Shown in pieces: positions 44,129 through 55,648 of a stretch of 64,000 bases of DNA; within the stretch, counting starts at the first letter, position 1, and every line of letters starts with the position of its first letter. This DNA is from Streptomyces sp. MMBL 11-1 (GTDB lineage: Bacteria > Actinomycetota > Actinomycetes > Streptomycetales > Streptomycetaceae), in contig NZ_CP117709.1 of assembly GCF_028622875.1 (NCBI RefSeq), positions 2,108,001 to 2,172,000 of the forward strand. The letters run 5' to 3'. The notes beneath the pieces are model-generated. The model was not told the DNA's origin. It worked only from the letters and a program-made list of their open reading frames with translations, and did no database searches. A program made the translations under genes and the position numbers.

Positions 44129-45295
44129 GTGGAACGTCGGACCTTCTTGCGCACCGCGGTGATCGGCAGCTCGGCGGCCGCCTTCGGCGGCACGCTGTGG
44201 CGGGGCGCCGCCTTCGCCGACCCGGCCCAGCCGGCCCCCGGCCCGTACGGCGCGCTCCAGGCGGCCAACGGCAACGGCATCCAATTGCCCAGCGGCTTCA
44301 CCAGCCGCGTCATCGCCCGCTCCGGGCAGACCGTGCCCGGCACCTCCTACCGCTGGCACAGCGCGCCCGACGGCGGGGCGACGTACGCCGACGGCTCGGG
44401 CTGGATCTACGTCTCCAACGCCGAGGTGTCCCCGAGCAGCGGGGGCGGGGCGAGCGCGGTGAAGTTCAACTCCTCGGGGACGGTGACGTCGGCGTACCGG
44501 ATCCTCTCCGGTACGAACAACAACTGCGCGGGCGGCGCCACCCCGTGGAAGACCTGGCTGTCCTGCGAGGAGGTCTCCCGCGGGTACGTGTACGAGACCG
44601 ACCCCTGGGGTGTGAACGCCGCGGTGCGGCGTCCGGCGATGGGCCGTTTCAAGCACGAGGCCGCCGCCGCCGACCCGGACCACGGCTACGTCTACCTCAC
44701 CGAGGACGAGAGCGACGGCCGCTTCTACCGCTTCCGGCCCACGACCTGGGGGAACCTGTCGAGCGGCACCCTTCAGGTGCTGGTCGCGGGCACGGGCACC
44801 TCGGGACCGGTGACGTGGGCGAACGTGCCGGATCCGGCCGGCTCCTCCACGCAGACCCGGCACCAGGTGTCCGGGGCGAAGGTGTTCAACGGCGGTGAGG
44901 GCTGCTTCTACGCGGCGGGCACCTGCTGGTTCACCACCAAGGGCGACAACCGGGTGTGGGCGTACGACGCCACCACCTCGTCGATCTCGCTCGCGTACGA
45001 CGACTCGCTGGTGTCGGGCGGCTCGGCCCCGCTGACCGGCGTGGACAACGTCACGCGGTCCGGGTCCGGCGACCTGTACATCGCGGAGGACGGCGGGAAC
45101 ATGGAGATCTGCCTGATCACGCCGGACGACACGGTCGCCCCGTTCCTGCGGATCACCGGCCAGTCCGGTTCGGAGATCACCGGGCCCGCGTTCTCGCCGG
45201 ACGGCAGCCGTCTCTACTTCTCCTCGCAGCGCGGGACGAGCGGCAGCTCCTCCGGGGGCATCACGTACGAGGTGAAGGGGCCCTTCCGCGGCTGA
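44129..45295 (+). CDS. Tat-exported DUF839 (PhoX-like) protein
   Basis: 388 residues from GTG 44129, 5 bases after GGAG; a GTG at 44123 would overlap that ribosome site. The twin-arginine signal is ERRTFLRTAVIGSSAAAFG, with a cleavage region near AFADPAQ. The mature part is a beta-propeller of the DUF839/PhoX type (WLSCEEVSRGYVYETDPWG, GRFKHEAAAADPDHGYVYLTEDE, FSPDGSRLYFSSQRG). Conserved acidic residues and CEE resemble PhoX metal ligands, but phosphatase activity is not shown. It is located after nirD with a ~165-base gap, so it has its own promoter. Confidence 0.88.
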   Translation: MERRTFLRTAVIGSSAAAFGGTLWRGAAFADPAQPAPGPYGALQAANGNGIQLPSGFTSRVIARSGQTVPGTSYRWHSAPDGGATYADGSGWIYVSNAEVSPSSGGGASAVKFNSSGTVTSAYRILSGTNNNCAGGATPWKTWLSCEEVSRGYVYETDPWGVNAAVRRPAMGRFKHEAAAADPDHGYVYLTEDESDGRFYRFRPTTWGNLSSGTLQVLVAGTGTSGPVTWANVPDPAGSSTQTRHQVSGAKVFNGGEGCFYAAGTCWFTTKGDNRVWAYDATTSSISLAYDDSLVSGGSAPLTGVDNVTRSGSGDLYIAEDGGNMEICLITPDDTVAPFLRITGQSGSEITGPAFSPDGSRLYFSSQRGTSGSSSGGITYEVKGPFRG

Positions 45296-45297
45296 CG

Positions 45298-45324
45298 CGG
45301 GCGCCCCATGTGCGCCGGCGCCCG
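45298..45324. terminator. Hairpin between convergent genes
   Basis: 8-bp arms CGGGCGCC / GGCGCCCG in the gap between the DUF839 gene and the VOC gene. It could serve both. Confidence 0.45.
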
Positions 45325-45352
45325 TCCCCCGGCCCGGCGCACCTCCCGCGGC

Positions 45353-45766
45353 TCAGCCCTGGTCCCCGGCGGCAGCGGCCGGGTCCATCCAGATGACCTC
45401 CCAGATGTGGTGGTCGGGGTCCTGGAAGGAGCGGCCGTACATGAAGCCGAGGTCCTGCGTCTCGCCCGCCGGGGAGCCGCCGGAGGCCAGGGCGGCGTCC
45501 GCCAGCCGGTCGACCTCCTCGCGGCTGTCGCAGCTCAGGGCCAGGATGACCTCGGTGGTCTTCGAGGCGTCGGCGACCTCCTTCTTGGTGAAGTCCTTGA
45601 AGCGCGGTTCCGTCATCAGCATGGCGAAGATGGTGTCGCTGATGACCAGACAGGCCGTCTTGTCGTCGCTGAACGCCGGGTTGAAGCCGTAGCCGAGCTT
45701 CTCGAAGAAGCCCTTGGTGGTCTCCAGATCCTTCACCGGCAGGTTCACGAAGATCATCTGAGCCAT
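45353..45766 (-). CDS. VOC/glyoxalase-fold protein
   Basis: 137 residues from ATG 45766 with AGAGGAAA upstream. The vicinal-oxygen-chelate fold starts MAQMIFVNLPVKDLETTKGFFEKLGY and ends YGRSFQDPDHHIWEVIWMD. Metal ligands are plausible at His in DPDHHIWE and the final Glu, but the first-strand His of true glyoxalase I is absent, as in many PhnB-like relatives. The substrate is unknown. The upstream region contains 13-bp tandem repeats. Confidence 0.85.
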   Translation of the reverse strand: MAQMIFVNLPVKDLETTKGFFEKLGYGFNPAFSDDKTACLVISDTIFAMLMTEPRFKDFTKKEVADASKTTEVILALSCDSREEVDRLADAALASGGSPAGETQDLGFMYGRSFQDPDHHIWEVIWMDPAAAAGDQG

Positions 45767-45887
45767 GGTCGTTTCCTCTTCCTCTGTCCCGTGGCGCCCG
45801 CGGTGGTCCGTCCGGCGCTCTCGATGGTTAGACGACGGGGTCGTGCTGAACTCATCGGCGTACGGCAGAAGATTCGCACGGCCCACT

Positions 45888-45950
45888 GACAACGGCCCCG
45901 GACAACGGCCCCGGACGACGGCTCCGGACGACGGGCTCCGGACGACGGCC
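45888..45950. repeat. About five copies of a 13-bp tandem repeat
   Basis: Units GACAACGGCCCCG (x2), GACGACGGCTCCG, a 14-bp variant and a partial GACGACGGCC, in the intergenic region between the VOC gene and the regulator gene. Confidence 0.75.
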
Positions 45951-45986
45951 ACGCGGGCCCGCCGGGCTCTCTCGGCTCGCCCTGCC

Positions 45987-47030
45987 CTAGGGCAGGGCGA
46001 GCGGGGCTCCGCCGCGCAGCAGGGAGCCGCCGAGCGGGGTCAGGGTGTGCAGGACCGAGCTGCCGTGGCGCAGCGTGAGGACCAGGCCCGCCTCGCGCAG
46101 CACGGAGGCGTGCTGGCTCGCGGAGGCCAGCGACACCCCGGCCCGGCGGGCGAGTTCGCTGGTGGTGCAGCCGGTGCCGATGGAGGAGAGGACGGCCGAG
46201 CGGGTGTGGCCGACGAGCCGGCCGAGCCAGGGTCCCGGCTCCGCGAAGACCGGGGCGCCGGGGTTGGCCACCGGGTAGACGAGCACCGGCGGGAGCGACG
46301 GGTCGCGGTAGACCACGGGCGTGCCCCGGCAGAAGAAGGAGGGCTGGAGCAGCAGCCCGCGCCCGTCCAGGTGCAGATCGCGGTCGAACGGGTAGTCCGC
46401 CTCCAGCACGGGCGAACGCCACCGGATCATCGGCGGCAGGGTGGCCAGGAGCCCGTCCGCTCCGCCGTCCAGCAGGGCCCGGCCGCGGACAGCCCGGTCC
46501 GCCTCGACGCTGGCCCGGATGTGCGGCCAGTAGGGCTCCACGGCCGCGTGGTGGTAGCTGCGGAGGGCCCCGATGAGCCGGGCGAGCGGCTCGGCACGGC
46601 CCTCCATGAGCGCGGCGGGCAGCGCCGCGCTCGCTCTTCCCGCTCCGGGGTCTCGTTGACGCGGGCCGGCGGACAGGCCGGCCCGCTGCCGTATCCGCCC
46701 GGCGGCCAGCAGCTCCAGCTCCGCGTGGACACGGTCGGCGGGAGTGTCGCGCAGCGCCTCCATTCCGACGTCGAGCCCGAAAGGCTCGGAGCCCTCCTGG
46801 GAGGGCGTCAGAAAATCCGGGAAATAGCCGCGGGGCGGGACGACCGCCGCCAGCAGCTGTGCTTCGCCATTCAACCGCGCCCGGGATTCCGAACGCCATT
46901 TTCCGAACACGGTCGAAGCACGGCGGTCCCGGATCCGGTGAAAACTGAGAATGGTTTCCCACAGCGCGTCCGGCCTCGTGGCCATCCGCACCCGCGAAAG
47001 GTCCAGCCTGGACACATGGATACGCAGCAC
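45987..47030 (-). CDS. ArsR-like winged-helix transcriptional regulator with DUF5937 N-terminal domain
   Basis: 347 residues from GTG 47030, giving the usual MLRIHVSRLDL beginning; the frame is open 13 codons further without a good start. Residues ~1-170 form the DUF5937-type sensor region. The C-terminal ~70 residues are an ArsR-type winged helix: TTSELARRAGVSLASASQHASVLREAGL (recognition helix) and a wing reading LRHGSSVLHTLT. It probably represses a nearby gene or its own, but no divergent target is adjacent. The 600 bases upstream contain no gene. Confidence 0.85.
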   Translation of the reverse strand: MLRIHVSRLDLSRVRMATRPDALWETILSFHRIRDRRASTVFGKWRSESRARLNGEAQLLAAVVPPRGYFPDFLTPSQEGSEPFGLDVGMEALRDTPADRVHAELELLAAGRIRQRAGLSAGPRQRDPGAGRASAALPAALMEGRAEPLARLIGALRSYHHAAVEPYWPHIRASVEADRAVRGRALLDGGADGLLATLPPMIRWRSPVLEADYPFDRDLHLDGRGLLLQPSFFCRGTPVVYRDPSLPPVLVYPVANPGAPVFAEPGPWLGRLVGHTRSAVLSSIGTGCTTSELARRAGVSLASASQHASVLREAGLVLTLRHGSSVLHTLTPLGGSLLRGGAPLALP

Positions 47031-47274
47031 TACTCCCCCACCTGTTGCATCCGCAATTGCCCCCACCAAAGGGTATGCGGACCGTCACAGGAGGTCACCA
47101 CGGGGTTTCGGCCAGAAGTGAAAGGTCTCGCCCCGTTCCGCTGCACCCGAAAAGCTGTACGGCGTCGGGTACGCATCCGGTGCCCACCGGATGAGCACGT
47201 GAAGGCCGTGGGGGGCTTTGTGTGTTCGGCGGCGGTGGGCGACGGTGCGGCTCCGTACCCGACGGGGGTAAGCC

Positions 47275-47312
47275 GGGTGCGGTCCATGGGTGGGGATCCA
47301 TGGACCGCACCC
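47275..47312. terminator. 15-bp perfect inverted repeat
   Basis: Arms GGGTGCGGTCCATGG / CCATGGACCGCACCC with an 8-nt loop. It is intergenic, about 310 bases past the ppdK stop. It may be a terminator or a regulatory dyad upstream of the regulator gene. Confidence 0.5.
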
Positions 47313-47486
47313 CGGTCCACCCCGGCCCGTCACCCGCATTTCTTTGCGCATTAAACGAAGCAATGTGCTCTGCGCCACATTCCTTGCGCGACTTTCGGTG
47401 CGCGCTTCTGACGACTTCCCCGTATCGCCGGTCATTTCCGCACACGCCACTTCCGTACCACCGGTCACTTCCGGTCAGCACGGGAC

Positions 47487-47523
47487 GAAGCGGCGGCACC
47501 CCCGCACAGGGTGCCGCCGCTTC
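47487..47523. terminator. Third hairpin downstream of ppdK
   Basis: Perfect 15-bp arms GAAGCGGCGGCACCC / GGGTGCCGCCGCTTC, loop of 7 nt, about 100 bases past the ppdK stop. Confidence 0.65.
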
Positions 47524-47552
47524 TCGGCGGGGCCTTCGCGGCCCTGGTCGGT

Positions 47553-47580
47553 GGGCAGGGCTGTTCGTGCAGCCCTGCCC
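47553..47580. terminator. Second hairpin downstream of ppdK
   Basis: 11-bp arms GGGCAGGGCTG / CAGCCCTGCCC around the loop TTCGTG. Confidence 0.7.
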
Positions 47581-47584
47581 ATGA

Positions 47585-47612
47585 GGCCGGGGCTGTTCGT
47601 GCAGCCCCGGCC
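47585..47612. terminator. First hairpin downstream of ppdK
   Basis: 11-bp arms GGCCGGGGCTG / CAGCCCCGGCC with the same TTCGTG loop, 13 bases past the ppdK stop. Confidence 0.75.
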
Positions 47613-47624
47613 GGTGAGTCCGGG

Positions 47625-50336
<2,712 letters not shown>

Positions 50337-50954
50337 GGGTCTCGACTCCTCGAGGACGCGGTGGCTGCCCTGACGGCGAGGAACATACCCAGATCGAAGG
50401 TGTATGGGTACGTCCACTTGGTCGTCATACGGCCGCAACCACCCGTCCGCCAGCAGATCGAAAGGCTCGCCCGGCCGAAGCACCTGAACTCGCTCCTTCA
50501 CCTCCTGAATGCGTCATGGCCGAAACTTGACCCTTGCCGCTCATGTGAGCGGGTCACTTTCCAGGTGAGTTCACTTCTCGAATCCAGCAGGGTGGCACTG
50601 AGTGCCACGTCTTCCAGAAGTGCAGCCATGTCGAAAACGCTCATCTGAGCGTAAGCCCGATCAAGGGTGTCGTGAATCACGCTCGTTTCGGACCCCGGAT
50701 TTCAGGATCCGGACGCCTCGGGCAGTCGTTGAGCACCCTGCGGCGCACCTCTTTCAGGCTACGGGCGAAGGTCCGAGACCGCGCGGGCTCCACCGGCGGC
50801 GGGGGCCTCACCGGCACCGGGGCGGCCCCGAGCCCACGGCGTGCCGTACGGGCAGGGCGGCATCACGGCATCGCGGCAAGCGCGAGAGGCCCGCCGCTCA
50901 CGGACCGCGAAAGGCCTCCCCCGTACGGAACGCGCGTGGGTCCCCCGTACGGGT
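50337..50954. other. Gene-free stretch upstream of ppdK
   Basis: About 620 bases between the ppdK start and the dus 3' end. GC is lower in 50340-50700, as expected of a promoter region. A 60-codon frame (50498-50680, minus) and a possible N-terminal extension of ppdK exist but lack Streptomyces codon bias. No gene is called. Confidence 0.45.
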
Positions 50955-52103
50955 TCAGCCGCCGGAGGTGTCCAGCTCCGCGTCGGCGCTGATGCCCGCG
51001 CAGTCGTACGGGTCCTTCAGCCAGCCGTCCGGCAGGACGACCCGGTTGTTGCCCGAGGTCCGCCCGCGCGGCCCGTCGGCGCCGTCCGGCCAGGGCTGGT
51101 CGAGGTCCAGCTCGTGGAGCTGACTGCCCAGCTCCTCGAGGGAGGAGGTGATCGCCAGCTTCTTGCGCATCTCGGAGCCGACCGCAAAGCCTTTGAGATA
51201 CCAGGCCACGTGCTTGCGGAAGTCGATCACGCCACGGGCCTCGTCGCCGATCCACTCCCCCAGCAGCGTCGCGTGGCGCACCATGACGTCCGCGACCTCG
51301 CGCAGGGCGGGCGCGTACCGGTCCTCGCGGCCCTCCATGGCGCTCACCAGGTCGGCGAAGAGCCAGGGCCGCCCCAGGCAGCCGCGTCCGACGACGACAC
51401 CGTCGCAGCCGGTCTCCCGCATCATCCGCAGGGCGTCGTCGGCACACCAGATGTCGCCGTTGCCGAGCACGGGAATCTCCGGGACGTGCTCCTTGAGCCG
51501 GGCGATGGCGTCCCAGTCGGCGGTGCCGCCGTAGTGCTGGGCGGTGGTGCGCCCGTGCAGGGCGACGGCGGTGACGCCCTCCTCGACGGCGATGCGGCCG
51601 GCGTCGAGGAAGGTGAGGTGGTCGTCGTCGATGCCCTTGCGCATCTTGATGGTGACGGGGAGGTCTCCGGCGTGGGAGACGGCTTCCTTGAGGATGGCCC
51701 GCAGCAGGGGCCGCTTGTACGGGAGCGCGGAGCCGCCGCCCTTACGGGTGACCTTGGGGACCGGGCAGCCGAAGTTCAGGTCGATGTGGTCGGCCAGGTC
51801 CTCGTCCACGATCATCCGGACGGCCTTGCCGACGGTGACCGGGTCCACCCCGTAGAGCTGGATCGAGCGCGGGGTCTCGGACGCCTCGAAGTGGATGAGC
51901 TGCATGGTCTTCTCGTTGCGCTCGACCAGCGCTCGCGTGGTGATCATCTCGCTGACGAACAGCCCCTTGCCGCCGGAGAACTCCCGGCACAGCGTCCTGA
52001 ACGGGGCGTTGGTGATGCCGGCCATCGGGGCCAGCACGACCGGCGGCCGCACGGTGTGCGGGCCGATGCTGAGCTGCGGGAGGGCGGGGGCGAGCGTGGT
52101 CAT
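50955..52103 (-). CDS. dusB: tRNA-dihydrouridine synthase (DusB-type)
   Basis: 382 residues from ATG 52103. An FMN-binding TIM barrel: VVLAPMAGITNAPFRTL, MQLIHFEASETPRSIQLYG, catalytic Cys in IDLNFGCPVPKVTRKGGGSAL, GITIKMRKG-like strand, then HGRTTAQHYGG and VLGNGDIW (phosphate binding). VVGRGCLGRPW completes the site. A C-terminal helical RNA-binding domain is followed by a ~60-residue tail specific to actinobacteria. It reduces uridines in the tRNA D-loop with NADPH. It is a single gene here, upstream of a 600-base gap before ppdK. Confidence 0.95.
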   Translation of the reverse strand: MTTLAPALPQLSIGPHTVRPPVVLAPMAGITNAPFRTLCREFSGGKGLFVSEMITTRALVERNEKTMQLIHFEASETPRSIQLYGVDPVTVGKAVRMIVDEDLADHIDLNFGCPVPKVTRKGGGSALPYKRPLLRAILKEAVSHAGDLPVTIKMRKGIDDDHLTFLDAGRIAVEEGVTAVALHGRTTAQHYGGTADWDAIARLKEHVPEIPVLGNGDIWCADDALRMMRETGCDGVVVGRGCLGRPWLFADLVSAMEGREDRYAPALREVADVMVRHATLLGEWIGDEARGVIDFRKHVAWYLKGFAVGSEMRKKLAITSSLEELGSQLHELDLDQPWPDGADGPRGRTSGNNRVVLPDGWLKDPYDCAGISADAELDTSGG

Positions 52104-52945
52104 GGCTCCATTGTCGCGTACGCGGCGCGGGACGCGGACGGACGGACGCCTGAGGGCAGCCCCGTGGCGGCTCAATCGGGGTCCTGATCCCCGTTATCGG
52201 AACGCCTCCGACGGAATCGCCTGCCCTGGCCGCGACGGGATGACGATCTCGAGTTCTTCGGCACAGGCGAGAAGGGCAAACGAAAAGACACCGATTCGTC
52301 TGCTCACCTGTCTCCTCCACAACCGAGCATGTGCGGGCCGCCCGAATCGGAGAGCGGTCACCCGGCTGACCCGGCGCGAGAAGGATTCCCGGATCTCTTC
52401 GCCAAGCTGCATAAAGAGTGCGCGAACAGACGGCGGAATCCGACGATGCGCGGCGCACTCGGTGGACCTGGGACGGCCCTGGTGAGCCGCTCCGGCCGGG
52501 CGCGGACGGACAGGCGGGCTGTCACTGGGAGCTGCCGGGCGACGCGATCAGCGGCATCGCGCGCATCCGGTCCGGTAGGGGCTGCCCCGTGCTGCCCGGT
52601 TTCACTCCCGTCGCCGCTGTCGTCGGCGGTGCGACGCGTACCGCCCGACCACACACAGAACCCTCTCTGCGTCATATCGGCGACCAGGTAAGGAATTTGA
52701 CGAAGTATCCACCGAAGGAAGCGGAGTTTCCCGACCGTGACCACCCCGACGACGAAATCTAAAGCAGCCGGGTTGCCCACTCCTTCGATGATTCTTTTCA
52801 CCCCCGGCCGCTTTCCGTGCCGCCCTCCCGCAATGCAAAGATCTCTGCGACGCCGACCGCCTGACCCGTGGGCGGCGCAAGAGAGGCGGCCTCGCCAATT
52901 AAGAAGCAGCGAGGGCCTGTTCATCCACAAGTGGGGGAAATCTTC
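52104..52945. other. Gene-free stretch (about 840 bases)
   Basis: It lies between the divergent dus and secreted-protein genes. Only short frames are present, none with a good ribosome site or recognisable product. GC drops toward 52650-52800, consistent with a promoter for the secreted protein. Confidence 0.4.
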
Positions 52946-53461
52946 ATGCGCAGAACCAGCACGCGCGGCATCGCACTGTCCGCCATCGCCATCCTCACCA
53001 GCAGTGCCCTGCTCGCCACCGTGGCGCCCACGGCCACGGCCGCCGTCCCGGCGCAGCAGCAGGCGACGGCGCTGGCGGCAGCAGAGGAAGTACCGCCGCT
53101 CACCACCGAGCAGCGGCAGTACATCGAGGAGGGCATGGGCCCGGAGGCGATGGCCGAACTGGAAAGGGCCATGAGCCGGGGATCCTCCGGCAGCGTGCAG
53201 CCCCGCGCGTTTCCGATCGCCGCCGCGGCCATCGCGGCCGCCGCCTGGTGCGCGAAGGGTGCGCTGGCCTCCATTCCCACCTCGGTGCTGAGCGATATCG
53301 GGGCGGGCAAGGCATCCAGCAAGAAGACCTACGTCCGCAATGCCATCATCGGATGCATCGGCGGGGAGATCGGCGGCGTCGTCTGGAAGTTCCTGCCCGG
53401 GTGGGTGAAGGACAAGGCCGTCAACATGGTCATCGCCTTCATCATCAAGTACGTCCGCTGA
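52946..53461 (+). CDS. Secreted small protein with hydrophobic helical C-terminal core
   Basis: 171 residues from ATG 52946, preceded by GGGGGAA. Residues 1-33 form a Sec signal peptide (MRRTSTRG... ending TATAA). Residues ~34-88 are a charged, Gln/Glu-rich segment with TTEQRQYIEEGMG, like a propeptide. Residues 89-171 are strongly hydrophobic and helical with Cys102 and Cys137, and end VKDKAVNMVIAFIIKYVR. There is no enzyme motif. Leader, acidic pro-region and cationic hydrophobic core resemble secreted pore-forming peptides or bacteriocin precursors; this is inference. The next gene, a small membrane protein 193 bases downstream, could be an immunity partner. Confidence 0.75.
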   Translation: MRRTSTRGIALSAIAILTSSALLATVAPTATAAVPAQQQATALAAAEEVPPLTTEQRQYIEEGMGPEAMAELERAMSRGSSGSVQPRAFPIAAAAIAAAAWCAKGALASIPTSVLSDIGAGKASSKKTYVRNAIIGCIGGEIGGVVWKFLPGWVKDKAVNMVIAFIIKYVR

Positions 53462-53654
53462 GGGCCGTCCCGCCGCCCCCGGTGGATCAGCGCGCGGCGT
53501 CGGATGCGCGTCATCGCAAGCCTGCGGGGACATCCGCATACTGGATGTACGGGGATGTTCCGACAGCGAGGCGAGGTGCCGCAGCCGTCGTCGCGCGTCG
53601 GCCGGGAACAGCGCGACGGACCTGCGGCAGGGCACGACAGAGCACGAGGTACAC

Positions 53655-54020
53655 ATGGCCTACCTGTTCCTCTTCGGCTGCTTCTTCCTGCTGGTCGTCG
53701 TCAGTTCGCTGGCAGCCCGCACCGGCTACCGGGGCAAGGTGTGCGACGGGGCCGTCGGCTACGAGGTCCCGGCCGAGGTGAAGGCTGACCCCGCACTGCG
53801 GAAGCGGGCGAACGACCTGGTGGCGTTCTGGTGTACCGGTGTCGCCGCACTCGGGGCCGCGCCGCTGGTTCCCCTGGGCATCGTCATCATGAGCGGTGGC
53901 GGCCGGTCGATCTCGACCTGGGGGCTCGCTGCCTTCGCCGGGTACGCCCTGATCATCGGGATCGTCGGCGGCTATCCGTTTGAGAAGATCAAGCAGCTCG
54001 GGGCCTCCGCAGGGCGGTGA
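53655..54020 (+). CDS. Small integral membrane protein
   Basis: 121 residues from ATG 53655 with GAGGT upstream. There are three hydrophobic segments: residues 1-20, ~55-76 (WCTGVAALGAAPLVPLGIVIM) and ~86-106 (GLAAFAGYALIIGIVGGYPF). Between the first two is a soluble loop with VGYEVPAEVKADPALRKRAND. No named family is recognised. A truncated paralogue of the loop and second helix lies at 60484-60633. It ends just before a strong terminator. Confidence 0.7.
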   Translation: MAYLFLFGCFFLLVVVSSLAARTGYRGKVCDGAVGYEVPAEVKADPALRKRANDLVAFWCTGVAALGAAPLVPLGIVIMSGGGRSISTWGLAAFAGYALIIGIVGGYPFEKIKQLGASAGR

Positions 54021-54034
54021 GCGCAGGCGGTATA

Positions 54035-54080
54035 ACCCGTGAGGGCCCGAGACCGGAAGCCGCCTCGGGCCCTCACGGGT
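54035..54080. terminator. Bidirectional terminator
   Basis: Perfect 17-bp arms (ACCCGTGAGGGCCCGAG and its complement) with a 12-nt loop between the convergent membrane protein and arcA genes. Confidence 0.8.
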
Positions 54081-54241
54081 GCGCCCCTGGTACCTCCGGG
54101 GCCCGGCCTCCCCGTGCGATCCGGTGCGAGGGCTCCGGCAGGCGCAGCTCTCGGCGTCCACCGCCGGACGGCTGACTGGGCACGGCCCACCGGGTGGGCG
54201 GAGCCAGGAAGCGGGGTGCCCGACGTGCGGCGGTCCCACAG

Positions 54242-55648
54242 TCAGAACGTCACCCCGTCGCGGATCAACGGGCAGGTCATGCAGTGCCCGCCGCCCCGGC
54301 CCCGGCCGAGCTCCGCCCCGACGATGGTGATGACCTCCACCCCGGCCCGGCGCAGCAGCGCGTTGGTCTGGGTGTTGCGGTCGTAGGTGAAGACCACGCC
54401 GGGCTCCAGCGCCACCGCGTTGTTGCCGCTGTCCCACTGCTGGCGCTCCGAGGCGTAGACGTCACCGCCCGTCTCGATCACCCTCAGCTGGGGGAGGCCG
54501 AGGGCGCGGGCCACGACCTCGGTGAACGGGGTGCTGCCCTCGTCGGTGATCTCGATCCCGGGAGCCAGGTCGGACGGCCGCAGCGAGAAGGCGTGGACGC
54601 CGTCCATGATGCGCGGGTACAGCGTGACGATGTCCCGGTCGGCGAAGGTGAACACCGTGTCGAGGTGCATCGCCGAGCGCAGCTTCGGCATCCCGGCGAC
54701 GATCACGTGCTCGGCCGCCCCCTGCTCGAACAGGGCGGCCGCGACCTGTGTGATGGCCTGGCGGGAGGTCCGTTCGCTCATGCCCATGAGGACGACGCCG
54801 TTGCCGACGGGCATGATGTCGCCGCCCTCGAACGTGGCCTGGCCCCACTCCTTCTCGGGGTCGCCCCACCAGACGTGGGAGCCCCGGAAATCGGGGTGGA
54901 AGGTGTAGATCGCCTTCATCAGCAGGGTCTCGTCGCGCCGGGCGGACCAGTAGAGCGGGTTCAGGGTCACTCCGCCGTAGAGCCAGCAGGTGGTGTCGCG
55001 GGTGTACAGGGTGTTGGGCAGCGGCGGCATCAGGTACTCCCGTGCCCCGGCCCCCTCGCGGGCGAGTGCCACGTACCCCGAGCGGAACGCGTCGGGGAGG
55101 TCGGCGGTGGCGAGCCCACCGATCAGGTACTCCGCGAGCTGCCGCGGGGTCAGGGTCTCCAGGAAGGCGCGGGTGTCGTCGATCAGGCCGAGGCCCACCT
55201 CGTTGGCGGTGATCTTCCGGTCCAGGAGCCACGACCGGGCCTCGGGCAGAGCCACCGTGGCGGCGAGCAGTTCGTGCAGTTCGACGACCTCCACGCCACG
55301 CCCGGTGAGCTGGGCGACGAAGTCGGCGTGGTCCCGCTGGGCGTTCTCCACCCACATCACGTCGTCGAAGAGCAGGTCGCCGGAGTTGGTCGGGGTCAGG
55401 CGCCGGTGGGCCAGTCCGGGGGCGCAGACGAGAACCTTGCGCAGGCGTCCCACCTCGGAGTGGACGCCGAGGGCGGAAGCGGGGCGGTGCTGTTCACGAT
55501 GGGCCTTTCGCTCGGTTACGGCAGAGGGGACGTGCGGGAACCCCGCTCGCTGCGGGCGAGTGCGGGAATCACTCGGACCGGGCGAGTGCGGGAACCGCTC
55601 AGAGCTCGATCCAGCCCATGGCCAGCGCCACGACCCCGGCGACAGCAC
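54242..55648 (-). CDS. arcA: Arginine deiminase
   Basis: The conserved protein begins at [20 protein letters not shown] (about codon 60 of this frame) and continues 409 residues to the end, the length and sequence type of Pseudomonas ArcA. Key residues are FTRDTT-type [46 protein letters not shown] and the catalytic Cys in [11 protein letters not shown]. It hydrolyses arginine to citrulline and ammonia. The start is a problem: the only in-frame candidates are GTG 55648 (overlapping arcD by 50 bases) and GTG 55453 (inside the conserved domain). A well-placed GTG after AAAGG near 55496 is out of frame by one base. It is cotranscribed with arcD upstream. Confidence 0.9.
   Translation of the reverse strand: MLSPGSWRWPWAGSSSERFPHSPGPSDSRTRPQRAGFPHVPSAVTERKAHREQHRPASALGVHSEVGRLRKVLVCAPGLAHRRLTPTNSGDLLFDDVMWVENAQRDHADFVAQLTGRGVEVVELHELLAATVALPEARSWLLDRKITANEVGLGLIDDTRAFLETLTPRQLAEYLIGGLATADLPDAFRSGYVALAREGAGAREYLMPPLPNTLYTRDTTCWLYGGVTLNPLYWSARRDETLLMKAIYTFHPDFRGSHVWWGDPEKEWGQATFEGGDIMPVGNGVVLMGMSERTSRQAITQVAAALFEQGAAEHVIVAGMPKLRSAMHLDTVFTFADRDIVTLYPRIMDGVHAFSLRPSDLAPGIEITDEGSTPFTEVVARALGLPQLRVIETGGDVYASERQQWDSGNNAVALEPGVVFTYDRNTQTNALLRRAGVEVITIVGAELGRGRGGGHCMTCPLIRDGVTF
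55533..55594. repeat. Three direct repeats of TGCGGGAA in the arcD-arcA gap
   Basis: TGCGGGAA occurs at 55533, 55561 and 55587, the last two within a longer GCGAGTGCGGGAA unit, at 26-28 bp spacing. Confidence 0.6.

Larger units (their letters stand above)
47031..47624. other. Gene-free stretch with several hairpins
   Basis: This region lies between the regulator start and the ppdK 3' end, which face away from this gap on the minus strand. It holds the promoter region of the regulator, one strong hairpin at 47275-47312, and three ppdK-proximal hairpins at 47487-47612. No gene is seen. Confidence 0.5.

Noticed and set aside
45888..45950. CRISPR array
   Set aside because: Repeats are head-to-tail 13-mers without spacers; no cas genes anywhere in the window.
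50337..50501. 55-codon N-terminal extension of ppdK
   Set aside because: Poor codon bias, no family match before VSENKDPQKF, and a better ribosome site precedes GTG 50336.
50498..50680. 60-codon minus-strand frame between ppdK and dus (ending AGGAGGTGA)
   Set aside because: About 60% G/C at third positions, far below neighbours, and no recognisable product. More likely promoter DNA of ppdK.
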